A stretch of 43,110 nucleotides of DNA, taken from contig NZ_JACCDE010000039.1 in assembly GCF_013415125.1 (NCBI RefSeq), positions 1 through 43,110 on the forward strand. The letters are read 5' to 3'. The stretch is from Vreelandella glaciei. GTDB taxonomy: Bacteria; Pseudomonadota; Gammaproteobacteria; Pseudomonadales; Halomonadaceae. Position 1 is the first letter of the stretch; every line of letters begins with the position of its first letter. The notes beneath the pieces are model-generated. The model was given only the letters and a program-made list of their open reading frames with translations. It was not told the origin of the DNA and made no database searches. Made by a program: the position numbers and the translations under genes. Below, in pieces: positions 34,660 through 41,684 of this stretch.

Positions 34660-34732
34660 ACCCTTTTAGCTGCACTTCACCGAGTTAGAAACTTGGTGGA
34701 CGCCCGCAATCTGGGTACAAATCGGCGTCATT
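34660..34732 (-). promoter_or_regulatory. SAM-II-like riboswitch in the metNIQ leader
   Basis: In RNA order, a P1 stem GACGCC/GGCGUC (34729-34724 with 34704-34699) encloses GAUUU...ACCC...AUUGC, and the 3' part reads GCAGCUAAAAGGG (about 34673-34661). The published SAM-II core has GAUUU...ACC...AUUGC and ends GUAGCUAAAAAGGG. The pseudoknot pairings fit: ACCC with GGGU, and UGC with GCA. Between P1 and the 3' part there is an extra hairpin CACCAAGUU/AACUCGGUG (9 bp with one mismatch), longer than the usual SAM-II linker. The GGGCG of the P1 3' strand can alternatively pair with CGCCC in the terminator arm. The class call is by eye. Confidence 0.72.
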
Positions 34733-34746
34733 ACATTTGCGGCAAA

Positions 34747-34775
34747 AGCTTAGAGATAGGTAGGTGTTTTGTCAA
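34747..34775 (-). promoter_or_regulatory. Probable metNIQ promoter
   Basis: On the minus strand, a perfect TTGACA -35 box (34770-34775) is followed after 17 bases by TAAGCT (34747-34752), a weak -10 box. Transcription would start near 34740, just upstream of the riboswitch-like element. Confidence 0.6.
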
Positions 34776-35049
34776 TTATAGCCGTCTGATTTTATGTCTT
34801 AGGGGCTTAAAATAGTCTTTTTTTCTATTAGAAAGGAGTGTTTAGGTTTTTGGATCTGTCGACAGGCTTATTGGGGCGTGTTCGACGAGTGAAATACACA
34901 CTGATGCGCGACCATATAAAAACGAGTGACGTAGAATAGAGGGCCTCAAGTTGCATGCCCTTATGGCAATCACCATAAGAGTGCACACATAGGGGGCGCC
35001 AGTAGTAAGCTTGCGCCCATGATTTTAGTTATTTTTACCTCCCCGCTTT

Positions 35050-35081
35050 TAATACTTAGTTTTTATAATACTTAGTTTTTA
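35050..35081 (+). repeat. Perfect 16-bp tandem duplication before the riboflavin synthase gene
   Basis: TAATACTTAGTTTTTA occurs twice without spacer (35050-35065 and 35066-35081), ending 7 bases before the AGGAG ribosome-binding site. It may be a recent slippage event or may alter promoter spacing. Confidence 0.92.
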
Positions 35082-35102
35082 ACCACTAGGAGAATGAGCC
35101 AT

Positions 35103-35744
35103 ATGTTTACGGGCATTGTGCAAGGGGTCGCCAAGGTAGTAGCGGTGCGTGAGCTGGATGATTTTCGCGTACATGTTGTGGAAATGCCGCCAGCCATGCG
35201 CGAGGGGCTTGAGATTGGTGCATCTGTTGCCCATAACGGCGTTTGTTTAACGGTGACGGCCATCGATGGCGATAGCGTTAGTTTTGATTTGATGCGTGAA
35301 ACGCTGAGATTGACTAACCTTGGTGCAATCGTGCCAGGGCAATGCGTCAATATAGAGCGTGCGGCGCGTTTTGGTGATGAGATTGGTGGGCATTCTATGT
35401 CGGGGCACATCATTTCCATGGCAGAGGTAGTGGCCATTGAAGAAGCGCCCAATAACCGTCGGTTATGGTTTTCCCTGCCGGAAAGGCTTGGCCGATTTGT
35501 GTTCGAGAAAGGCTATATCGGGGTGGACGGTATCAGTTTGACTATCGGTGATGTACGGCAAAGCGATAGCGGAAGCGTAGAGTTTAGCGTCAATTTAATC
35601 CCTGAAACCTTGTCGCGCACTACGCTTCAGGATCGAGCGTCAGGGGACCAAGTCAATATTGAAATTGATCCGCAAACCCAGGTGATCGTTGAAACGGTAG
35701 AGCGCGTGCTCTCTCAAAAAAGCGGGCGCAGCAACACTCTGTAG
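35103..35744 (+). CDS. ribE: Riboflavin synthase (alpha chain)
   Basis: This enzyme dismutates two 6,7-dimethyl-8-ribityllumazines to riboflavin. The two tandem lumazine-binding domains have the MFTGIVQG start and GGHSMSGHI/DGISLTI segments. It is colinear with the stand-alone E. coli RibC (ribE) of 213 residues and has the same length here. ATG 35103 is used because MFTGIVQG is the family start, although an ATG lies at 35094. No FMN riboswitch is visible and no other rib gene is nearby. Some databases call this gene ribC. Confidence 0.96.
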   Translation: MFTGIVQGVAKVVAVRELDDFRVHVVEMPPAMREGLEIGASVAHNGVCLTVTAIDGDSVSFDLMRETLRLTNLGAIVPGQCVNIERAARFGDEIGGHSMSGHIISMAEVVAIEEAPNNRRLWFSLPERLGRFVFEKGYIGVDGISLTIGDVRQSDSGSVEFSVNLIPETLSRTTLQDRASGDQVNIEIDPQTQVIVETVERVLSQKSGRSNTL

Positions 35745-35761
35745 CTTAATCCGTCATTGAA

Positions 35762-35777
35762 TTGACCGATCGGTTAG
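35762..35777 (+). promoter_or_regulatory. Putative operator dyad upstream of azgA
   Basis: TTGACCGATCGGTTAG contains the perfect 10-bp palindrome ACCGATCGGT (35765-35774) and lies about 170 bases before the azgA start. It resembles the dyad at 16985-17000. A GGTATACAG box follows at 35799-35807. Confidence 0.5.
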
Positions 35778-35945
35778 GTTGTGGCCTGAAGATTGCTTGG
35801 TATACAGCGGCGGGGCTGCTCCCGCTTACATTGGTCGCCATGCTGAAGCGCTCGCATCACGGTGAGCGTTTCGGTAGTATGTGCGGCTTTTCTCAGCACT
35901 AGAACGCGTGCGCGTGCTGCGTTATCGCTAAGGATAAGAAAATTC

Positions 35946-37244
35946 ATGAAACTTCTGGATAATTATTTCAAGCTCACCGAGCACAAAACCAATGTGAAAA
36001 CAGAAGTTATCGCCGGGATTACTACGTTCCTGACGATGGCCTACATTATTTTTGTTAACCCGAGCATCCTGTCTGAAGCGGGCATGGACTACGGTGCGGT
36101 ATTTGTGGCGACGTGCATAGCCGCAGCGATTGGCTGTTTCGTGATGGGCCTATGGGCCAATTATCCAATCGCCCAAGCACCAGGCATGGGGTTGAATGCG
36201 TTTTTTACCTACGGCGTTGTATTGGGTATGGGATATACATGGGAAGCGGCACTCGGCGCCGTCTTTTTCTCTGGTCTCACTTTCTTCCTGTTAAGCATTT
36301 TTAGAATTCGTGAATGGATTATTAACTCTATTCCTATGACATTGCGACTCGGAATCGCTGCTGGTATCGGTCTTTTCTTGGCGATGATTGCGCTGAAAAA
36401 TGCCGGTATTGTGGTTGCTAATCCCGCTACCTTTGTTTCGTTAGGCGATCTATCTCAGCCGCCGGCCCTATATGCGCTGTTAGGCTTTTTTGTGATTACC
36501 GCGCTTTCTTACCTGCGCGTCACCGGTGCAGTAATGATCGGTATTTTGGGCGTGACAGTGATTGCCATGGTGCTGGGCCATAATGAGTACGGCGGTTTAA
36601 TGTCGATGCCACCTTCGATTGCGCCTACGTTTATGGCGATGGATTTAATGGGTGCGCTAGATGTAGCGATGCTCAGCGTCATTTTTGCCTTCTTGTTTGT
36701 TGATCTGTTTGATACCTCTGGCACGTTGGTGGGCGTTGCTCATCGGGGCAAACTACTGGATAAAGATGGCAAACTGCCGCGCCTTGGTCGTGCCATGATG
36801 GCTGACAGTACAGCGTCTATGGCGGGTGCCGCATTGGGTACTTCCACTACCACTAGCTATATTGAATCAACAGCAGGCATCGCATCCGGTGGCCGGACTG
36901 GTTTGACGGCGGTGGTCGTGGGTGGCCTATTCCTGATCAGCCTGTTTTTCGCACCGTTGGCGGGCTCTATTCCGGCCTACGCTACCGCTGGCGCGCTGCT
37001 GTATGTGGCGGTATTAATGGCGGGCAGCTTGGCGCATGCTAATTGGGAAGATCCAACCGATGCCGCGCCGGTACTGATTGCTGCTCTGGCAATGCCGCTG
37101 ACGTTCTCGATTGCCGAAGGGATTGCACTCGGTTTCATCAGCTATGTAGCGATCAAAACGCTATCAGGCCGATTTAGTGATTTGAATCCAGCCGTTATTA
37201 TTTTGGCGCTGCTGTTTGCGGTAAGGTACCTCTTCTTGGTTTGA
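35946..37244 (+). CDS. AzgA-type purine permease
   Basis: This NCS2-family permease of the AzgA/guanine-hypoxanthine type imports purine bases with protons. The N-terminus KTNVKTEVIAGITTFLTMAYI, and the conserved FLFVDLFDTSGTLVGVA and GTSTTTSYIESTAGIASGGRTGL regions, are characteristic. The start is ATG 35946 (MKLLDNYF), with AAGGAT upstream; length is 432 residues. A hairpin AAGCGCTC/GAGCGTTT with a short T-run (35846-35871) is upstream, and apt lies 54 bases downstream. It begins a nucleobase salvage cluster (apt, gpt, ung, upp, uraA). Confidence 0.93.
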   Translation: MKLLDNYFKLTEHKTNVKTEVIAGITTFLTMAYIIFVNPSILSEAGMDYGAVFVATCIAAAIGCFVMGLWANYPIAQAPGMGLNAFFTYGVVLGMGYTWEAALGAVFFSGLTFFLLSIFRIREWIINSIPMTLRLGIAAGIGLFLAMIALKNAGIVVANPATFVSLGDLSQPPALYALLGFFVITALSYLRVTGAVMIGILGVTVIAMVLGHNEYGGLMSMPPSIAPTFMAMDLMGALDVAMLSVIFAFLFVDLFDTSGTLVGVAHRGKLLDKDGKLPRLGRAMMADSTASMAGAALGTSTTTSYIESTAGIASGGRTGLTAVVVGGLFLISLFFAPLAGSIPAYATAGALLYVAVLMAGSLAHANWEDPTDAAPVLIAALAMPLTFSIAEGIALGFISYVAIKTLSGRFSDLNPAVIILALLFAVRYLFLV

Positions 37245-37298
37245 TCACCCTTTTCCGCTTTTTTAACTCCTTAATTTTACCACTCAATGAGAGACGCG

Positions 37299-37844
37299 AT
37301 GAGCATCTACGGCGACTACATTAAGTCCGTTATTCGCACGGTTCCGGATTGGCCTGAGAAAGGGGTGAATTTTCGCGACATCACTCCTTTGCTGCAAAAT
37401 AGCGCGGCCTTTCGCAAGCTGATTGATAGCTTCGTGCATCGCTATCAGGAAATGAACCTGGATGCTATCGCGGCAATTGATGCGCGCGGTTTCATTATTG
37501 GCGCGCCGCTCGCTTATGAGTTGGGGTGTAGCTTTGTGCCGGTGCGTAAGAAGGGCAAGCTACCGTTTAAGACCATCAGCGAGACTTATACGCTGGAGTA
37601 CGGCCATTCGGAAGTTGAGCTGCACTCCGATGCTTTCCAGCAAGATGACCGTATTCTGTTGATGGATGATTTGATCGCCACCGGGGGCACTATGCTGGCA
37701 GCGGCTAACCTTATCCAGCGCAGCGGTGGTCATGTAGTGGAAACGGCTACGATTATTGATCTTCCCGAGCTGGGTGGGTCACAGAAAATTCGCGATGCGG
37801 GTTACAGCGTATTCGCAGTTTGTTCATTCAACGAAGACGAGTAA
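37299..37844 (+). CDS. apt: Adenine phosphoribosyltransferase
   Basis: Apt salvages adenine to AMP using PRPP. The PRPP motif is LLMDDLIATGGT, and the family N-terminal pattern VNFRDITPLL and the DARGFIIGAPLAYE segment are present. The start is ATG 37299 (MSIYGDYI), where GAGAG is spaced 5 bases; ATG 37287 lacks a site. Length is 181 residues. It follows the purine permease and precedes gpt, 5 bases downstream. Confidence 0.97.
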   Translation: MSIYGDYIKSVIRTVPDWPEKGVNFRDITPLLQNSAAFRKLIDSFVHRYQEMNLDAIAAIDARGFIIGAPLAYELGCSFVPVRKKGKLPFKTISETYTLEYGHSEVELHSDAFQQDDRILLMDDLIATGGTMLAAANLIQRSGGHVVETATIIDLPELGGSQKIRDAGYSVFAVCSFNEDE

Positions 37845-37849
37845 CCCCC

Positions 37850-38329
37850 ATGAGCAGCGATCGTTATCACCAACACTTCACTGTCTCCTGGGATCAGCTT
37901 CATCGTGATGTGCGTACGCTTTGTCATCAGATGATCGAGCGTGATTTTAAGGGCATTGTGGCGATTACCCGCGGAGGCTTAATTCCGGCCGCACTAATCG
38001 CCCGTGAGCTTAATATCCGTCTGATCGATACGGTGTGTATTAAGAGCTACGACCATATGGATCAGGGTGGCCTGGATATTATGAAGGGTGTCGACCATGA
38101 CGGTGACGGCTGGCTGCTAGTCGATGATTTAGTGGATACTGGCAAAACCGCACGCGCAGTACGCAAAATGTTGCCTAAGGCACACTTTGTGACCATTTAT
38201 GCCAAGCCAGACGGTCGTCCATTGGTGGACCAATACCTAACGGAAGTAGCGCAGCAGTGCTGGATCCAGTTCCCTTGGGATATGGGTGTTGCTTATGTTG
38301 AGCCACTCGTCGATCAAATGAAGAGGTAA
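37850..38329 (+). CDS. gpt: Xanthine-guanine phosphoribosyltransferase
   Basis: Gpt salvages guanine and xanthine (and hypoxanthine) to nucleotides. The PRPP motif is LLVDDLVDTGKTA, and RGGLIPAALIARELNIR and the C-terminal PWDMGV segment match E. coli Gpt, to which it is colinear at 159 residues (E. coli 152). ATG 37850 follows the apt stop by 5 bases. It ends with a TAA that overlaps the next gene's possible ATG. Confidence 0.95.
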   Translation: MSSDRYHQHFTVSWDQLHRDVRTLCHQMIERDFKGIVAITRGGLIPAALIARELNIRLIDTVCIKSYDHMDQGGLDIMKGVDHDGDGWLLVDDLVDTGKTARAVRKMLPKAHFVTIYAKPDGRPLVDQYLTEVAQQCWIQFPWDMGVAYVEPLVDQMKR

Positions 38330-38331
38330 TG

Positions 38332-39015
38332 ATGGCCAATCCACTTCCTGACGATTGGAGTCAGTGGCTGGGCGATGAGTTTAAGGCTGACTATATGCTC
38401 GCGCTAAAGGAGTTTTTGGCGCACCAGAAGGCGGCTAAAAAAACCATTTACCCCCACTCAACGCAATGGTTTCGCGCCTTTGAGTTAACCCCTCTGCATG
38501 AAGTGAAAGTCGTTATCTTAGGGCAAGATCCTTACCACGGCCCCAACCAAGCTCATGGTCTCTGCTTTTCCGTGCAGGCGGGGGTTCCCGTGCCACCATC
38601 GCTGGTTAATATCTATAAAGAGCTGGCTAGCGATGTTGGGTTTACGCCTGTTCGCCATGGCCATCTCGAAGCATGGGCTAAACAGGGCGTGTTATTGCTC
38701 AACACATCGCTGACCGTAGAGCAGGGCAATGCGGCCTCTCATCGCGGCAAGGGGTGGGAGCCGTTTACCGATCGTGCGATTGAAACTGTCAGCGAACATG
38801 CTCCGCCGTGTGTGTTTCTGTTATGGGGAAGTCATGCGCGCCAGAAGAAGGCGTTAATTGACCAGCGTCGCCATTTGGTACTTGAAGCCCCGCACCCGTC
38901 GCCGCTTTCCGCGCACCGAGGGTTTTTTGGCACCCGGCACTTTTCGCAAGCAAATCAATTCCTGCAAGCGCAGGGGCGCACGCCTATCGAATGGCAATTG
39001 CCGGAAACCCCTTAA
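38332..39015 (+). CDS. ung: Uracil-DNA glycosylase
   Basis: Ung removes uracil from DNA in base-excision repair. The catalytic residues are D66 (GQDPYHG) and H188 (HPSPLSAHRGF). Length is 227 residues, close to E. coli (229). Two ATGs in a row are possible; the second (38332) leaves 5 bases from AAGAGG. It shares the transcript with gpt. No terminator is visible before upp. Confidence 0.97.
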   Translation: MANPLPDDWSQWLGDEFKADYMLALKEFLAHQKAAKKTIYPHSTQWFRAFELTPLHEVKVVILGQDPYHGPNQAHGLCFSVQAGVPVPPSLVNIYKELASDVGFTPVRHGHLEAWAKQGVLLLNTSLTVEQGNAASHRGKGWEPFTDRAIETVSEHAPPCVFLLWGSHARQKKALIDQRRHLVLEAPHPSPLSAHRGFFGTRHFSQANQFLQAQGRTPIEWQLPETP

Positions 39016-39107
39016 CCTCCTATTAGGTTGCGGGTAGAATGTGCGCAATTTTGCGTCTAGTGACATACCCAGATTGTCATTTTGAATCCCAGCTGTGAGG
39101 AAGTCCC

Positions 39108-39737
39108 ATGAGTGTTTACGCTATTAACCATCCGCTTGTTCAACATAAGCTGGGACTGATGCGCGAAGTTGATCTGAGCACTAAGAGCTTTCGTGAGCTG
39201 GCAGGTGAAGTCGCTAAGCTATTGACCTATGAAGCAACCAAAGGTCTTGAGCTGGAAGATCACGAAATCCAAGGATGGAACGGCGAGCCGATTGCAACAC
39301 GCCGGCTTAAGGGTAAAAAAGTTACCGTGGTACCGATTCTGCGCGCAGGCTTGGGTATGTTAGAAGGTGTAACGGACTTAATCCCCAGTGCGCGAGTCAG
39401 TGTTGTCGGTCTTTACCGCGATGAAGAGACGCTTGAGCCGGTTCCGTATTTCGCCAAATTCGCTAACGATATCGAAGAGCGTATGGCGATAGTGATTGAC
39501 CCCATGCTGGCCACCGGTGGTTCAATGGTGGCTACGTTGGACATGCTGCGTGAGCGTGGCTGTGTGCATATGAAGGTGATTGTGCTCGTCGCTGCCCCTG
39601 AAGGCATTAAACGGGTGCAGGAAGCGTATCCCGACATCGAAATTTACACTGCTTCGGTCGATGACCGGCTCGATGAAAATGGCTATATCGTCCCTGGATT
39701 AGGTGACGCAGGCGATAAGATTTTCGGGACGCGCTAA
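39108..39737 (+). CDS. upp: Uracil phosphoribosyltransferase
   Basis: Upp converts uracil and PRPP to UMP. The PRPP motif is VIDPMLATGGSM, and the C-terminal GYIVPGLGDAGDKIFGT is the uracil-binding family tail. Length is 209 residues. AGGAAG is upstream. A TGACA-N9-TGTCA dyad is within 39059-39081, of unclear role. uraA follows, separated by a terminator-like hairpin. Confidence 0.98.
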   Translation: MSVYAINHPLVQHKLGLMREVDLSTKSFRELAGEVAKLLTYEATKGLELEDHEIQGWNGEPIATRRLKGKKVTVVPILRAGLGMLEGVTDLIPSARVSVVGLYRDEETLEPVPYFAKFANDIEERMAIVIDPMLATGGSMVATLDMLRERGCVHMKVIVLVAAPEGIKRVQEAYPDIEIYTASVDDRLDENGYIVPGLGDAGDKIFGTR

Positions 39738-39753
39738 GCGCCTTTTTTAAACT

Positions 39754-39787
39754 AGCCCCTCACGCTTCGCGTTAGGGGCATTTTTTT
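39754..39787 (+). terminator. Terminator / possible attenuator between upp and uraA
   Basis: CCCCTCACGC-TTC-GCGTTAGGGG (one mismatch) is followed by seven T. The uraA ATG is only 38 bases further on, and no convincing promoter lies between, so partial readthrough or regulation is likely. Confidence 0.85.
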
Positions 39788-39824
39788 GCATATCTACTCT
39801 CTAATAATCACTAGGAATTCTCTA

Positions 39825-41057
39825 ATGCGTGAAGCTACCAGCCAAGCAGAGTCGTGGCCAAAAGTAGTCTTAACCGGTGCACAAATGCTATTTGTGGCTT
39901 TTGGTGCCTTGGTATTAGTACCGCTTTTAACCGGACTTGACCCGAGTGTCGCGTTGTTTACTGCCGGGGCTGGCACGTTGATATTTCATGCAGTGACGAA
40001 ACAAAGTGTGCCCGTTTTTTTGGCCTCTTCGTTTGCTTTTATCGCGCCTATTCAAGGGTCGGTAGCAAGCTTCGGTGTGCCGGCCACGATGGGCGGTCTG
40101 ATGGCCTCAGGGCTGGTATATGTCGCGATCTCCCAAGCGGTACGATTAAAAGGTACCGTTTGGCTGCACCGTTTACTCCCTGCCGTGGTGGTCGGGCCGG
40201 TAATCATGGTCATTGGCTTGGCGCTGGCGCCTGTGGCAGTCAGCATGGCAACCGGCGAAACCAGTGACAACATCGGCTATGGTCCGGCCATTTTTCTCTC
40301 AATGACCAGCTTATTGGTGACATTGTTGCTGGCCGTTTTTGGCCGCGGTCTGCTCCGCCTAGTGCCGATTATGGGGGGGATCGTCACGGGCTATTGTTTG
40401 GCGTTATTAATGGGGTTGGTAGATTTTACCCCGGTACGCGAAGCGGCGTGGCTCTCGGTGCCCAGCTTTACCGCCCCCAGTTTTCACTGGGCCGCTATTC
40501 TGTTTATGATCCCGGTCGCTATCGCCCCGGCGGTTGAGCACATTGGTGACATGGTCGCTATTGGCTCGGTGACCCGTAAAAACTATTTGGAAAAACCCGG
40601 CCTGCATCGCACCCTGTTAGGCGATGGGTTGGCGACCAGTGTGGCAGCGCTATTCGGCGGGCCCCCGAATACAACCTACTCGGAAGTCACGGGGGCTGTA
40701 ACGCTGACGCGGGCGTTTAACCCCAAGTACATGATTGTTGCTGCGATTTTTGCCATTGTGCTGGCGTTTGTGTCCAAGCTTGGTGCGCTGCTGCAGACCA
40801 TACCCGGTCCGGTCATGGGGGGGATTATGACGTTGCTGTTTGGTTCTATTGCGGTCGTTGGTATGAACACGCTAGTGCGAGCAGGGCAGTCGCTGACGGC
40901 ACCTCGCAACTTAGTGGTGGTCTCGCTCATCCTGGTATTCGGAATAGGTGGTATGCAGTTTGGGGGCGGTCAATTTACCCTGCAAGGTGTGAGCTTGGCT
41001 GCACTGGTAGGTATTGCGTTGAACTGGCTATTACCCAAGGCGCAAGAGGGCGAGTAA
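39825..41057 (+). CDS. uraA: Uracil permease UraA
   Basis: UraA is a proton-coupled uracil importer of the NCS2 family. Helix and motif features are visible (FVAFGALVLVPLLTGLDPSVALFTAG, PAVEHIGDM with a likely substrate-binding Glu, and the GGPPNTTYSEVTGAV segment). Length is 410 residues. The start ATG 39825 has AGGA 8 bases upstream; the upstream frame extends into the terminator. It completes the upp-uraA pair. Confidence 0.95.
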   Translation: MREATSQAESWPKVVLTGAQMLFVAFGALVLVPLLTGLDPSVALFTAGAGTLIFHAVTKQSVPVFLASSFAFIAPIQGSVASFGVPATMGGLMASGLVYVAISQAVRLKGTVWLHRLLPAVVVGPVIMVIGLALAPVAVSMATGETSDNIGYGPAIFLSMTSLLVTLLLAVFGRGLLRLVPIMGGIVTGYCLALLMGLVDFTPVREAAWLSVPSFTAPSFHWAAILFMIPVAIAPAVEHIGDMVAIGSVTRKNYLEKPGLHRTLLGDGLATSVAALFGGPPNTTYSEVTGAVTLTRAFNPKYMIVAAIFAIVLAFVSKLGALLQTIPGPVMGGIMTLLFGSIAVVGMNTLVRAGQSLTAPRNLVVVSLILVFGIGGMQFGGGQFTLQGVSLAALVGIALNWLLPKAQEGE

Positions 41058-41115
41058 AGTCATCCTCTTTAACGCTGTGAGCATCGTATGAGTGGCAAGT
41101 AGGAGGGTAGGCTGT

Positions 41116-41679
41116 ATGAGTAACGAACTAACCGCATCCTTCCCCATTCTAGGGATTGCTGCCTGGAGCGGTACCGGTAAAACGACACTGTTAGAGAAGC
41201 TGCTGCCTCTATTAGCTGCGCACGGTTTGAAAGTAGCCGTGATTAAACATGCTCACCACTCGTTTGAAGTAGACCAGCCTGGAAAGGATAGCTATAAACT
41301 GCGCAGTGCGGGCGCGGCGCCTGTACTAGTCGCTTCACGGCAACGATTTGCACTGATGCAGGAAACGCCCGACCAGGAAGAACCCGATTTAGCCGAGTTA
41401 ATAACCATGATGGTGCCGCACCATCCCGACCTAGTGATTGTCGAAGGCTTTAAAGCCTGGCCGATCCCTAAGCTGGTGCTTTATCGCGATGGCGTGGGTG
41501 ACTCGGCCATTTTAACTGACCCATGGGTCGAGGCGGTTGCATTAAGCGCGCCATCGCCTATTGATTTAACTTCTTGCGTAGCGCAGTTAAATCTTGATGA
41601 CAGCGACGCAATCGCGCGCTGGATAGTGACCTGGGTAAACGCAAAAAAGCAAACCGTGGCTTCAAAAAAGGAAAGGTGA
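41116..41679 (+). CDS. mobB: Molybdopterin-guanine dinucleotide biosynthesis protein MobB
   Basis: MobB is a P-loop GTPase that assists MobA in making bis-MGD. The P-loop is AWSGTGKTTL (about 16-25), with the KHAHHSFE and EGFKAWPIPKL segments. Length is 187 residues. The start ATG 41116 has AGGAGGG at 41101. The moaC-moaD gene begins 5 bases after its stop. Confidence 0.94.
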   Translation: MSNELTASFPILGIAAWSGTGKTTLLEKLLPLLAAHGLKVAVIKHAHHSFEVDQPGKDSYKLRSAGAAPVLVASRQRFALMQETPDQEEPDLAELITMMVPHHPDLVIVEGFKAWPIPKLVLYRDGVGDSAILTDPWVEAVALSAPSPIDLTSCVAQLNLDDSDAIARWIVTWVNAKKQTVASKKER

Positions 41680-41684
41680 CCAAC

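Larger units (their letters stand above)
34528..35102. other. Regulatory region between metN and riboflavin synthase
   Basis: This gene-free stretch of about 575 bases holds the metNIQ promoter, riboswitch and terminator on the minus strand (34619-34775). On the plus side there is an inverted repeat CTTATGG/CCATAAG (34960-34979), a GGGCGC/GCGCCC stem (34994-35018) and a 16-bp tandem duplication (35050-35081). I see nothing convincing at 34776-34955. Confidence 0.7.

Noticed and set aside
34661..34728. A 21-codon frame inside the metN leader (MTPICTQIAGVHQ...) as a leader peptide
   Set aside because: It has no ribosome-binding site, no run of methionine codons, and coincides with the riboswitch-like structure, which explains the sequence better.
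34776..35102. FMN riboswitch before riboflavin synthase
   Set aside because: None of the conserved RFN segments are present on the plus strand.
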